DNA from: Shewanella saliphila
GTDB lineage: Bacteria; Pseudomonadota; Gammaproteobacteria; Enterobacterales; Shewanellaceae
Assembly (NCBI RefSeq): GCF_014648295.1
Contig: NZ_BMQV01000020.1
Span: forward strand, 1 to 64,000
Direction: 5' to 3'
Length of the DNA stretch: 64,000 nt
Shown: piece by piece, positions 27,542 to 37,028 of the stretch
Position numbering within the stretch: position 1 is the first letter of the stretch
Layout of the letters: each line of letters begins with the position of its first letter
Position numbers and translations under genes: made by a program
The notes under the pieces: generated by a model
What the model was told of the DNA's origin: nothing
Seen by the model: the letters and a program-made list of their open reading frames with translations, nothing else
Databases searched by the model: none

Positions 27542-27877
27542 ATGAGTTCAGGTAAACCGTTACCGGATAAATGGCTTAAAAACCAACAAGCCGCAAAAGC
27601 CACGCAAGTGGCTTTTGATCTAGATGAAAAGTTTCAATACTCCATCCGTAAAGCCGCTTTAGATAAAGGCGTAAGTCCGTCTGATCAAATACGCACCATC
27701 CTCGGATTATCGGTCTCTAAACGACCTAAACGCCCTAGACTAACCGTATCGTTAAGTGGTGAAGACTACGTGCTATTGGCACAAAAATATGGCTTAGATA
27801 GTGATGCTCAGTTAGAGATCAAAAAACGCGTACTTGATGATCTAGTTCACTTTGTTGATAAAACCTCGTCGACTTAA
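27542..27877 (+). CDS. Small tandem ribbon-helix-helix-like protein
   Basis: A 111-residue basic protein with two segments that each read as a short strand followed by two helices. These are TQVAFDLDEKFQYSIRKAAL + GVSPSDQIRTIL (about residues 21-57) and RLTVSLSGEDYVLLAQKYGL + SDAQLEIKKRVLDDLVHF (about 65-104), joined by the basic SVSKRPKRPR. That is the pattern of ribbon-helix-helix DNA-binding proteins. It is last gene of the operon that carries the GACATAWTATGTC operators, so it is the best candidate for their repressor. This is inference from pattern; the family was not identified. AGGAG lies upstream. Confidence 0.65.
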   Translation: MSSGKPLPDKWLKNQQAAKATQVAFDLDEKFQYSIRKAALDKGVSPSDQIRTILGLSVSKRPKRPRLTVSLSGEDYVLLAQKYGLDSDAQLEIKKRVLDDLVHFVDKTSST

Positions 27878-27898
27878 CTCTACTTAAAGCTGATTTAA

Positions 27899-27932
27899 AC
27901 AACGCACTAGGCTCGCGCCTTGTGCGTTTTTT
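27899..27932 (+). terminator. Terminator of the DUF2170-pspA-DUF2491 operon
   Basis: AACGCACTAGGC/GCCTTGTGCGTT stem with one mismatch, then TTTT. It closes the operon before the ion-channel gene. Confidence 0.88.
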
Positions 27933-27980
27933 GTTATGATAACCACTCGTGCTTAACAATTAATTAAACAGGCTTAATTC

Positions 27981-28808
27981 ATGTTTGAATCTAAACGCTG
28001 GACACTTAAAAATATAGATGGTCCCAGTCCATTTGAGTTAGCCATGATGGTGTTGTCATTGGTGTCGGTAGTCATCGTACTGACCATTACTTTTGGCCGT
28101 TTAGATACCGAAACCAATAAAGTGCTGCTGTATATCGACAGCAGTATTTGTATGATTTTTTTGAGCAAGTTTTTTTATGGCTTATTCAAAGCCCGCAATA
28201 AAACCTACTACCTGCGCCACCACTGGATAGATTTTGTTGCCAGTATTCCTGCCATTGAAGCGCTACGGTTTGCACGTATATTTCAAATTTTACGGGTGAT
28301 CCGTTTAATCCGCATGAGCCGTTCACTGCTTATTCCGTTACTGCGTCAACGCAAACAAACCACATTAGCCAGCTTATTAGTGGCCATGGTATTAATTTTA
28401 GCCACGGCTTCTGTACTCATTTTACTGGTGGAAAGCGCTGAACCTAATGCCAATATTCAAACCGCAGAACAAGCCATTTGGTGGGCGTTAGTGACGATTT
28501 CGACTGTGGGTTATGGCGACTTTTATCCGGTGAGTACCATAGGCCATGTGATTGGTGGATTAGTGATAATCAGTGGCGTGAGCTTTTTCGGGGTCATCTC
28601 AGGTTATATGGCATCGGTATTTGTCGCACCTGATGAAACCGAGCGTCAAGAAGAGCAAGATGCAAAAGAAGCCCACAAAGAACAAATCAATAGCAAACTA
28701 GAAGCGGCGCTTGAACAAATGCAGCAGAATCAATTACAGATGGAACAAAATCAGCAAGAGATGCTTACTGAAATTACCAAGCTAAGGCTACAACTCGATA
28801 AGCCCTAG
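27981..28808 (+). CDS. Voltage-gated-like potassium channel
   Basis: A 275-residue six-helix ion channel. Helices S1-S4 occupy about residues 18-120, with arginine-spaced S4 RFARIFQILRVIRLIRMSRSLL. The pore loop TISTVGYGDFYPVS carries the potassium selectivity filter TVGYGD near 177. S6 follows, then a charged C-terminal coiled coil rich in Glu and Gln (about 220-275). It resembles bacterial Kv-type channels. It lies after a terminator and so is transcribed apart from the PspA operon. No ribosome site stands out before the ATG. Confidence 0.9.
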   Translation: MFESKRWTLKNIDGPSPFELAMMVLSLVSVVIVLTITFGRLDTETNKVLLYIDSSICMIFLSKFFYGLFKARNKTYYLRHHWIDFVASIPAIEALRFARIFQILRVIRLIRMSRSLLIPLLRQRKQTTLASLLVAMVLILATASVLILLVESAEPNANIQTAEQAIWWALVTISTVGYGDFYPVSTIGHVIGGLVIISGVSFFGVISGYMASVFVAPDETERQEEQDAKEAHKEQINSKLEAALEQMQQNQLQMEQNQQEMLTEITKLRLQLDKP

Positions 28809-28835
28809 CAACCCCCTTACCGCGCAGCAAATATA

Positions 28836-28870
28836 TAAAAAGCCCAACGTCGACAAGACCTTGGGCTTTT
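28836..28870. terminator. Bidirectional terminator
   Basis: The stem AAAAGCCCAA/TTGGGCTTTT serves the ion-channel gene and the convergent mrcB. Confidence 0.88.
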
Positions 28871-28887
28871 AATGGCATAGCAGTTTG

Positions 28888-31200
28888 CTAGCCACCCACC
28901 AGCTTTTGCCACCAGGATAATGGCTCACCGCAATTCTCTGCAGGGCGATAGCTGGCTTCTAATGCTGGTAAACCCACAATATTGTCGCAATTACCTTGTT
29001 TTGCCATGCCGGTGGTACGATCAAAGTAGCCATTAATCACCCCATTGACAGGGATCATTCGCAAACTCATCGGTGGACGTTGTTGTAAGAATGCCTGATA
29101 GACCGCCATTGCGCCGCTACTGCCATATAAGCCTGTTTTGCTGTTGTCGTCTTGACCAACCCAAATGGCCGCTACATTTCGCTCGTCAAAGCCTGCAAAC
29201 CAAGAATCGCGACTGTCATTACTGGTTCCGGTTTTACCCGCTAAACGCACACCTGGGAAGGCCGCGCCTAATCGCTTAGCCGTACCAGAGCGCACCACAT
29301 GATTCATCGCGTACTGAACTAAATAATCGGTGGCAGGGGCAATGGCCTGTGAGCTCGGGGCCCGGCTAACATCTAATGCCTGGTTTTGACTGTCTAACAC
29401 CGCAGTGATTGAAGTCAACTTACGATAACGCCCCTCATCAGCCAAGGTTTGATAAACCTGCGCCACCATCAAGGGTGAGCCATTGACAGCGCCTAATAGC
29501 ATTGATGGGTAAGGCGATACTGACTCACTCCACCCCGCCTTTTGTAAGGTGTTAACCACACTATCAACGCCAACGGCCAAACCGACATTCACTGTGGGCA
29601 CGTTCATTGAGTCTTTAATCGCTGTGAGTAATGGCACTTGCCCACTGAACTTTTTATCGAAGTTTTTAGGCGACCAGGTGTTACCTTGCTCGTTTTTCAA
29701 GGTAATCGGTTTATCGTCAATCGGGGTAGCCAATGAAAACTTATCGCTTTGATTTAATGCCGTGGCATACACAAAGGGTTTAATGAGCGAGCCAATAGGA
29801 CGTCGAATTTCAACGGCGCGGTTAAACCCCTGATAACCCGGTACCTTATCGCCAACCATTGCCGCAATACCGCCACTGTATTTGTCGGTAACCACCATGC
29901 CCACTTGGATATTTTTAGCACGCTTATCCAATGACGCCATAGTCGACGACACTGCCTTTTCAGCCGCCTCTTGGGCCATAGGATCAAGGGTGGTATACAC
30001 TTTTATCCCAGACTGTTGCAGCAGTGAGTCACCATAACGGTCACGTAGCTCTTGTTTTACCACAGCAAAAAACGCCGGTAATTTTTGATGCACTGACTTT
30101 TTAGCACTGCGTAAACCCAGTGGAGACTCTGCTGCAGCTTTGTATTGGGCGACGGTCAGTTTGTCGTTTTCCATCAATAAGCGCAGTACTAAGTCACGAC
30201 GATCCTGAGCCCGCTCCGGGTAACGCCAAGGGTTGTAGTATGACGGCCCTTTAATGACCGCAACTAAAAAGGCTTGTTGCGACAGGGTCAGCTCACCGAC
30301 AGGACGCCCAAAATAAAACTGCGAGGCTAAGCCCATACCGTGTACACCACGCGCCTTGTCTTGCCCCATGTACACTTCGTTGAGATATGCTTCTAAAATT
30401 TCATCTTTGCTGTAGCGAAAATCAATAATCAGCGCCATTAAGGCTTCACGCACTTTACGCACAATAGAGCGCTCGCTGCTTAAAAAGAAGTTTTTAGCTA
30501 ACTGTTGGGTTAACGTCGAGCCTCCTTGTACGGTACGACCTGCTGATATATTTACCAGCGCAGCACGGGCAATGGCCAACGGGTTAACACCGTAGTGATC
30601 ATAAAAACTGCGGTCTTCAACCAAAATAAGGGCATCAACAATACTCGAAGGCATTTCGGCTGTTGGCACAAATAATCTGTCTTCGCCATCGCCAGCAATA
30701 ATCCGGTCAAGCAATACCGGCTCTAAATGAAACACGGCCAATTCGCGTTTGTCAGACATTCGCTTAACCGAGCTCACACCGTTTGAATCAAAGCTTATCA
30801 TCACCCGTTGTTCAGCTTGATTACCCTCAGGGTGCAAAAACGGACGACGCCATAATTCAATCTTGGTACTTGAGGCAGAAAACTCACCCACCTGGCGCGG
30901 ATTAGCCACTTTGCGATAGCCTAATAATTTGAGTTCGGCCATTAATTGTGGGTGGTTAACCGCAGCACCAGGATATAACGCCATTGGGCGGCTAAAGACT
31001 TGCGCAGGCAAATGCCATTTTTGCCCCTCAAATTTTTGGGCAATAATTTGGTCTAAATAGATCGCATAAAACGTAACGACAGCAAGGCCAACAAGCGACA
31101 GTTTCCACGTAAATGACCACAGTGGACGCCACCATGATGTGGTCGATCTTTTAGCTTTTGACTTTTTAGTGTTAGTCTTTTTAGGCGTTTTTTTTGTCAT
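28888..31200 (-). CDS. mrcB: Penicillin-binding protein 1B
   Basis: A 770-residue bifunctional peptidoglycan synthase. The cytoplasmic N-terminus is very Lys-rich, with one transmembrane helix (about residues 30-50). A UB2H-like domain follows, then a GT51 glycosyltransferase (catalytic EDRSFYDHYGVN near 192, and TVQGGSTLTQQLAKN). The transpeptidase has SLIKP near 467 (SxxK), SMN and KTGTSNDSRDSWFAG. It polymerises and cross-links glycan at the inner membrane face. Next to hrpB as in E. coli. Confidence 0.96.
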   Translation of the reverse strand: MTKKTPKKTNTKKSKAKRSTTSWWRPLWSFTWKLSLVGLAVVTFYAIYLDQIIAQKFEGQKWHLPAQVFSRPMALYPGAAVNHPQLMAELKLLGYRKVANPRQVGEFSASSTKIELWRRPFLHPEGNQAEQRVMISFDSNGVSSVKRMSDKRELAVFHLEPVLLDRIIAGDGEDRLFVPTAEMPSSIVDALILVEDRSFYDHYGVNPLAIARAALVNISAGRTVQGGSTLTQQLAKNFFLSSERSIVRKVREALMALIIDFRYSKDEILEAYLNEVYMGQDKARGVHGMGLASQFYFGRPVGELTLSQQAFLVAVIKGPSYYNPWRYPERAQDRRDLVLRLLMENDKLTVAQYKAAAESPLGLRSAKKSVHQKLPAFFAVVKQELRDRYGDSLLQQSGIKVYTTLDPMAQEAAEKAVSSTMASLDKRAKNIQVGMVVTDKYSGGIAAMVGDKVPGYQGFNRAVEIRRPIGSLIKPFVYATALNQSDKFSLATPIDDKPITLKNEQGNTWSPKNFDKKFSGQVPLLTAIKDSMNVPTVNVGLAVGVDSVVNTLQKAGWSESVSPYPSMLLGAVNGSPLMVAQVYQTLADEGRYRKLTSITAVLDSQNQALDVSRAPSSQAIAPATDYLVQYAMNHVVRSGTAKRLGAAFPGVRLAGKTGTSNDSRDSWFAGFDERNVAAIWVGQDDNSKTGLYGSSGAMAVYQAFLQQRPPMSLRMIPVNGVINGYFDRTTGMAKQGNCDNIVGLPALEASYRPAENCGEPLSWWQKLVGG

Positions 31201-31261
31201 AAATCTTCATTCGTTTAATGTTGCACAGTAATCGATTCGCCTTAACTCATATGCGGTTTGC

Positions 31262-33832
31262 TTATAAACCGGGCGTTTTCTTTTTAGTAAATTTAGTGGC
31301 GACGGTATTCACTGGGTCATCGGGCCATAAATGGCGAGGATAACGACCACGCATTTCTTTTTTAACCTCTACATACGGCCCTTGCCAAAAACTGGCTAAA
31401 TCAGCAGTTACCGCAAGCGGACGTTGCGCCGGAGACAATAACTCCATGGTCACGATCATTTTGCCGTGCAATATACTTGGGCTTTGCGCTAAACCTAACG
31501 CTTCTTGTAAACGCACACTTAAGACCGCTCGGCCTTGGTCTACCTCACTGTTGTAAAAATCGCCATTGGCGTCGAGTGGCATTTGGTATCTTATTGGTGC
31601 TCTGGTACCTGTTGCCATAGGCCAATGTGTTGGCACTAATTGATCAAGTAACGTTTGTTGCTGCCAGCTTAAGCGGTTTTTCACTAACCCATACGCATCG
31701 ACTTTGGCTAATGCGGCCAGCGAGTTAACCTGTTCAACATATGGCCCTAGCCAATCAGTCAAGGTGGCCATTAAATGGGTGTCAGTCAAACACGGCCAAT
31801 CATGTTCTGGAGCATAAAATCGCGCTAATTCGACTCGGTATTGTAACTGGATTAATGCCGCGTCACGATTAAGGATTGTTAACCCTTTTAAACGAACTTG
31901 TGCTAATAATGCCGCGGTAATGTCAGCACGCTGCGGGGCAATACCAGTATCGACTTTAATAATAATCTGGCCGATTTTAGTGTGTTTTTCGGCAAAAAAT
32001 CGCCCTTTCGCTTCATCCCAACCACCTTGCACCTCGCGTGTCACTAGATAGCTCAACTCATGGTCAAATAAACGCGCATCAAGCCGGGCGGCTAAATACA
32101 CTTGCCCAGCATTACGGCCTTGAGTTTCTTGAAAGTCAGCAACCACTAACCAAGGCTCGTGTGCCAGGCTGTCATCTGCGGCAATGACCACGCCAGTACC
32201 GTTACTGAGTAAAAAACCATCTTGTCCTCGCGCTTTGGCGATACGGTCGGGGTAAGCGAGTGCTAACAAATAACTGATGTCTCGAGTTGATGCTTGGCTT
32301 ATGGCATCTTGTAACTGGCCCGATATGGCCAACGATTGCTGCCATTGACGCACTTGCTGTTTAATTTGCCCGTGCAAAGCTTCGGTTAAGTAATGATGAA
32401 TGTCGGCGCCTTTTTTAGATAAACCGCGCGCTTCAATAATACCCGCCAATATACAGGCTAAGACGCACAATTGCGGCTGAGATTGCTCACTGGCAACCTG
32501 TTTAGCCTTGAGCAGCATATGTGCCAAACGCGGATGACAACCTAAGGCATAAGCCTGGCGCCCTAGTGCGGTTAACTTTCGCTGTGGGTCAGTTAACGCT
32601 AACTGCTGTAATAACTGCCATGCTACTTGTTCATGAATGGCTGGCGGTGCTGTCAGTAATGACAACTCGGTGAATGTTTTTGCGCCCCAGCTGGCACAAT
32701 CTAATGCCATTGAGGTGAGCTCGCTGAGGCTAATTTCTGGCTCGTCAACTTTGCGTAAACGCCCATGCTCTTCCTGGCTCCATAAACGCACGCAATAACC
32801 TGGCGCCAAACGCCCTGCCCGGCCACTTCGCTGCACAGCAGATGCCTGACTAATACGCTTAAGCCCTAAACGCGTCACGCCAGTTTTGGGATTAAAGCTG
32901 GCTTCACGCCGATAACCACTGTCGATAACAATTGTTATCCCTTCAATAGTGAGACTGGACTCAGCCACGTTGGTCGCCAGTACAATTTTACGCTTACCAG
33001 GTTCGGTTAACCCAATAGCCCGATCTTGCTCTGCTGGGCTTAAATCACCATACAAAGGGCAAATAAGCCATGTTGGATCTAAACGTTCACGAAGCAAGCG
33101 GGCCAACTTATTAATTTCACCTTTACCGGGTAAAAACGCTAATACGCTACCGAGTTGATATTCACTTAAACTGGCATCATTAACGGTGTCGTTAATCACC
33201 TTTGCCATATGCATTAACCATTGCTGCTGGGCAGGGCAAGGTTGATAGTGATGCTGCACATCAAAGCTACGCCCTTGACTGCTAATTTGCTGCGCCTCGG
33301 GCATTAAGTTGCTCAGTGGCAAACCCGATAACGTGGCCGACATAGCCATTATCGTTAAGTCATCACGTAATGATTGCTGTACCTCAAGTGCGAGCGCAAG
33401 ACCGAGATCGGTAGGTAAATGGCGTTCATGAATTTCATCAAAGATGATCACTGCAACCCCAGCAAGCTCTGGGTCGTGTTGGATCATCCGAGTTAAAATG
33501 CCTTCGGTGACGATTTCGAGTCGGGTATTTTTGCTCACTTTCGTATCGCCCCTAACCCGATAACCCACATCCTGTCCGACAGCTTGTCCTAATTGTTTTG
33601 CAATAAATTGCGCCACATTACGCGCAGCAACTCGCCGAGGTTCAAGCATGATGATTTTGCCGTTAATTTCTGGCCAGGCTAACATGGCTAACGGCAAGGC
33701 TGTCGATTTGCCCGCGCCTGTTGGCGCTTCAAGAATGAGTTGTGATTGCTCATTAAATGCTGTGCGAATGTCGGCTAACACGGCATGGATTGGCAATGTG
33801 GCAGATGAAGGGTGTGATGAGGTCAACGGCAT
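31262..33832 (-). CDS. hrpB: ATP-dependent RNA helicase HrpB
   Basis: An 856-residue DExH-box helicase of the HrpB family. Motif I is EAPTGAGKS near residue 39, motif II is DEIHERH near 130, motif III is SATLSG and motif VI is QRSGRAGR near 335. HA2 and the HrpB-specific C-terminal domain follow, ending with the conserved RGRYPRHLWPDDP. The biological role is poorly defined. It lies 60 bp from mrcB in the same direction and may share its transcript. Confidence 0.95.
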   Translation of the reverse strand: MPLTSSHPSSATLPIHAVLADIRTAFNEQSQLILEAPTGAGKSTALPLAMLAWPEINGKIIMLEPRRVAARNVAQFIAKQLGQAVGQDVGYRVRGDTKVSKNTRLEIVTEGILTRMIQHDPELAGVAVIIFDEIHERHLPTDLGLALALEVQQSLRDDLTIMAMSATLSGLPLSNLMPEAQQISSQGRSFDVQHHYQPCPAQQQWLMHMAKVINDTVNDASLSEYQLGSVLAFLPGKGEINKLARLLRERLDPTWLICPLYGDLSPAEQDRAIGLTEPGKRKIVLATNVAESSLTIEGITIVIDSGYRREASFNPKTGVTRLGLKRISQASAVQRSGRAGRLAPGYCVRLWSQEEHGRLRKVDEPEISLSELTSMALDCASWGAKTFTELSLLTAPPAIHEQVAWQLLQQLALTDPQRKLTALGRQAYALGCHPRLAHMLLKAKQVASEQSQPQLCVLACILAGIIEARGLSKKGADIHHYLTEALHGQIKQQVRQWQQSLAISGQLQDAISQASTRDISYLLALAYPDRIAKARGQDGFLLSNGTGVVIAADDSLAHEPWLVVADFQETQGRNAGQVYLAARLDARLFDHELSYLVTREVQGGWDEAKGRFFAEKHTKIGQIIIKVDTGIAPQRADITAALLAQVRLKGLTILNRDAALIQLQYRVELARFYAPEHDWPCLTDTHLMATLTDWLGPYVEQVNSLAALAKVDAYGLVKNRLSWQQQTLLDQLVPTHWPMATGTRAPIRYQMPLDANGDFYNSEVDQGRAVLSVRLQEALGLAQSPSILHGKMIVTMELLSPAQRPLAVTADLASFWQGPYVEVKKEMRGRYPRHLWPDDPVNTVATKFTKKKTPGL

Positions 33833-33853
33833 TTACTTTTTTATCGCTATTTA

Positions 33854-33878
33854 CGACGTATTTTATACTAATACGTCG
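33854..33878. promoter_or_regulatory. Perfect inverted repeat in front of hrpB
   Basis: CGACGTATT/AATACGTCG, 9-bp arms around a 7-bp centre, fills the short gap between hrpB (start 33832) and the GGDEF-EAL gene (stop 33893). It has no T-tract, so an operator or a transcript hairpin is more likely than a terminator. TATAAA on the hrpB strand lies inside it and could be a -10. Confidence 0.4.
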
Positions 33879-33892
33879 CAAGGATACATGCA

Positions 33893-36214
33893 CTAATCGG
33901 TAGCACTCAGCCCTAATGCTTGTCTTTCTTCTGAGCTGACAATACTGATCGCGTCTGTTAACCATGGGGTGCGAATACCATTGGTTAATTCGGCAAGTCG
34001 GGTCGGTTTATTAATGGCGTAGCCTTGGGCGTAATCAACGCCGATATTTCTTAAATACTCGCCAATGTCGGTATTTTCAACAAATTCGGCAATCACTTCA
34101 AAGTTCATGTCTTTACCTAATTGGCAAATGGCCGCCACAATAGCTTTGTCGCTGCGATTACTGCATAAGTTCACCACAAATTGGCCGTCAATTTTAACGT
34201 AATCGACATTGAGACATTTTAAATAAGCAAAACTTGAAAAACCTGAGCCAAAATCATCCAGAGCCAATTTACAGCCAAAAGGTTTAAGCAAATCAATTAA
34301 GCCTGTGGCTTGATCTAACTGACTAACCGCTGCGGTTTCAGTAATTTCAAAACACAGTTTATCGACTAACTCAGGCTCAACCATCAAACGCATTTCGAGC
34401 CAACTCATGAACTTTTGGTCGGCTAATGACATTGCAGATAAGTTAACGGACACCATAGATAATTCTCGCCAAGTGTCGAGATTGTCACTGCCCCATTTGA
34501 GTAAATTGTCGATAACCCAGCTATCGACTCGCGAGGCTAAGTTATAACGCTCTGCGGCGGGTAAAAATATCCCAGGAGACACATAGGTACCATCGCTTTG
34601 CACCATACGCAGCAGGATTTCCATGTGAATACCGCTTTCTTTTTTATCAAGCGGCTCAATAAGTTGATAAAACAATTCAAATTGATTTAAGGCTAGCGCA
34701 CCAGTAATGTCTACCGAGGCCAACATTTGGTTATACATGGTGTGCATTTGTGGGTCGTCTGGATTATAAAAATGCCAACGATTTCGGCCTTCCTCTTTTG
34801 CTAAGCGGCAGGCGGCATCCGCTTTACTCATCACACCATAAATATCTGGATCGTCATAATCTACCTGAGCAAGACCAATACTGGCACTGACATTGTGCTT
34901 AATGCCTTTCCAAGTAAACTCATGACCAAACAACTGCTGGCATATACGTTTTGCCACCAATTGCGCCGAGGTCGCATCTGAATAGTGCATTAACAAACCA
35001 AACTCATCGCCGCCTAAACGCGCAACGACATCACCTTTACGTAGCAATTGTTTGAGTCGAGTAGCCACTTGCTGCAATAACAGATCGCCAGCCTGATGGC
35101 CGCTAAGATCGTTAACCACTTGAAATTGATCAAGATCGAGAAACGCAATACAGGCAGGCACATGGTCATCGTCTTTTTGCAGGTCATCAAGCATGTTTTC
35201 AAACTGCAAACGGTTAGGTAACCCGGTTAGCACATCGTGGTTAGAGTGAAATGACAGTTCATCAGCTAATCGGTACCGTTCACTCACATCTTCAACAATT
35301 AACAGTAATTGTTGCTGGCGATTTAATGCATGACAAAAGCTGAATTTGTACCAATGATTTTTAATGCCATTTTTAATCGGGATCTCACACCAGGCCTGAC
35401 GCAAAATACCTTCCCTAACGATATGCAGTGTATCGTTAAGTAACGGATGGTCCTCTGGGCGTAAAAGGTCAAATAAATTATCATTAACCTTAATTGATAG
35501 TGTGCTCTGCCACACATCATTTAGCAGCACCACATTGTTATGTAAATCAACTAACGAAGATGCCATTGGCAATAATTGAAATAACTCTTGGTATTGCTTA
35601 TCTTTGCTATCAAGCACCACCGCTAAACGGCGTAATTCCAGTGATGACGCTAACTGATAAGCAGTGTCATCAAGGAGCTTATTGATAAATGCGGCGGGGT
35701 CAGGTTGTTGCTCTGCAATCGTTGTTTGATCTGCTACACATAAGGTGGCTAATACAACCTTAACATTACCTACACCGGTCACAGGGCTTATCGCAAGCTG
35801 CTGACAATCAATTTTCAGTGACGAAAACGTTTGCAGCAAATGCTCAAGAATTATTGGCTCTGTGGTAGCGGCGGGCTTATTATCGGCTGCGGAATAAATG
35901 ATGGGATGTACATGAGTAAACAAGGCTTCACACAAGCGAAGATTGTTATTGACGCTTTGATTAAATAATACCTGCACATCTGGCGACTGACCAAAATAGC
36001 TTACACATTGCTGCTCTGTCGTATCAATAATATCACTGTCTACGGCAAATACTTTATCAAACTGGCTTGTGATCACAAAGGCAGCATTACAATCTAGTCG
36101 ACTACAGACGAGTTTTAGTGCCCGATTGAGCAGTTCTAATACCGAGGTATTATTCCCTTCAATAGGTCCATTTGTGAACACACTTTTCAATAGTTGCTGG
36201 GTGCTATCTGCCAT
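33893..36214 (-). CDS. GAF/PAS-GGDEF-EAL c-di-GMP protein
   Basis: A 773-residue cytoplasmic protein. An N-terminal sensory region (about residues 1-320, GAF-like then PAS-like) is followed by GGDEF (about 325-490) with HDVLTGLPNR, DLDQFQ, the I-site RKGD and an intact GGDEF. EAL (about 505-755) follows, with metal/catalytic marks FEITETAA, DDFGSGFSSFAYLK, KIDG and an extended C-terminus. The EAL signature itself reads EIL (MEILLRM), keeping the metal-binding Glu. Both synthesis and hydrolysis of c-di-GMP are possible; the net direction cannot be told. Confidence 0.9.
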   Translation of the reverse strand: MADSTQQLLKSVFTNGPIEGNNTSVLELLNRALKLVCSRLDCNAAFVITSQFDKVFAVDSDIIDTTEQQCVSYFGQSPDVQVLFNQSVNNNLRLCEALFTHVHPIIYSAADNKPAATTEPIILEHLLQTFSSLKIDCQQLAISPVTGVGNVKVVLATLCVADQTTIAEQQPDPAAFINKLLDDTAYQLASSLELRRLAVVLDSKDKQYQELFQLLPMASSLVDLHNNVVLLNDVWQSTLSIKVNDNLFDLLRPEDHPLLNDTLHIVREGILRQAWCEIPIKNGIKNHWYKFSFCHALNRQQQLLLIVEDVSERYRLADELSFHSNHDVLTGLPNRLQFENMLDDLQKDDDHVPACIAFLDLDQFQVVNDLSGHQAGDLLLQQVATRLKQLLRKGDVVARLGGDEFGLLMHYSDATSAQLVAKRICQQLFGHEFTWKGIKHNVSASIGLAQVDYDDPDIYGVMSKADAACRLAKEEGRNRWHFYNPDDPQMHTMYNQMLASVDITGALALNQFELFYQLIEPLDKKESGIHMEILLRMVQSDGTYVSPGIFLPAAERYNLASRVDSWVIDNLLKWGSDNLDTWRELSMVSVNLSAMSLADQKFMSWLEMRLMVEPELVDKLCFEITETAAVSQLDQATGLIDLLKPFGCKLALDDFGSGFSSFAYLKCLNVDYVKIDGQFVVNLCSNRSDKAIVAAICQLGKDMNFEVIAEFVENTDIGEYLRNIGVDYAQGYAINKPTRLAELTNGIRTPWLTDAISIVSSEERQALGLSATD

Positions 36215-36399
36215 TCATCAACTCAGTCAAGGTTTGCAATTCAATTTGCTCAGGGATAAAAACGTGCGCTATTTTATCGTGAAGTTTCAATTAAGTGTAG
36301 TTTAGACATTCAACAATAACGACATTAGTTTTGTATCATACTGTATTAATAATCTATTCGTGTTTGGGTTTCAACTCATTACTAATAAAGGCAACGCTT

Positions 36400-36943
36400 A
36401 TGCATATTACTTCACCGCAACGATTATTTGTCGGTTTTAGTTTAGCGAAACCGCAAATAAAACAAATATCCATGATACAGCTTGAGCTTGCGCCATTTTT
36501 AAATACTATTGCTAGGCCGGTTAACCTACACAATTTACACATGACTCTCGGCTTTTTGGGTCAAGTAGATCCGACCAGTTACCTCCAATTACTCGATGAA
36601 ATTGAAGCCATGCCTAAAATCCAGTTTAGCCAAAATTTAACCTCCTGCGCATTTTGGCCACAGGCTAAATTAGTTTGCTTAGCAGGCCAAGCAGCTGAAC
36701 CCTTAACGACAATGGCACGCACAATAATTGAAATAGCCAAACACAACAACTTTTATATTAGCCAAAAAAAAATATACACCCCATGTGAGTGTATTTCGTC
36801 ATGTTAACACGCCGCCAATAGCCAAATTGCGATGCACGACAAAATTACAGCTCGAACCCACACATTTACATTTGTATCAATCGAGTAATCATTCGCACCA
36901 AGTTAATTATTCAATTTTAGCCTCTTGGCCTTTAACGCAATAA
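36400..36943 (+). pseudogene. thpR: RNA 2',3'-cyclic phosphodiesterase (thpR/ligT), frameshifted
   Basis: The frame from ATG 36400 (AAAGG upstream) encodes RLFVGFSLAKPQ and the first 2H motif HMTLGFLG. It then leaves frame at a run of nine A residues (36764-36772) and stops at 36807 with an aberrant tail. Dropping one A restores YTPHVSVFRHVNTPP (second HxS motif) and a normal-looking C-terminus ending at TAA 36941-36943. The gene is thus either a +1 frameshift pseudogene, a slippage-controlled gene or a base error. The intact family ligates or hydrolyses 2'-5' RNA ends. Position next to sfsA matches E. coli synteny. Confidence 0.85.
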
Positions 36944-36980
36944 AAAACCACTGATAATGCAGGTTCATTATCAGTGGTCA
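36941..36980 (-). terminator. pepB terminator
   Basis: A perfect 13-bp stem ACCACTGATAATG/CATTATCAGTGGT. On the minus strand it is followed by six Ts, so it ends pepB. On the plus strand the tail is weaker but could also stop the thpR transcript. Confidence 0.88.
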
Positions 36981-37028
36981 TATTTAACAGCACGATTTTA
37001 GCTGTCTTTTGTTAAAAGGCTTGTGTTG

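Noticed and set aside
34620..34640. Loss of EAL activity because the motif reads EIL
   Set aside because: The metal-binding Glu is kept and other catalytic motifs are intact; the middle residue varies in active enzymes.
33893..36214. Shadow frames inside long genes (for example 35014-35202, 29754-29987, 42115-42447)
   Set aside because: They lie wholly within strongly supported genes in other frames or strands and have no start signals.
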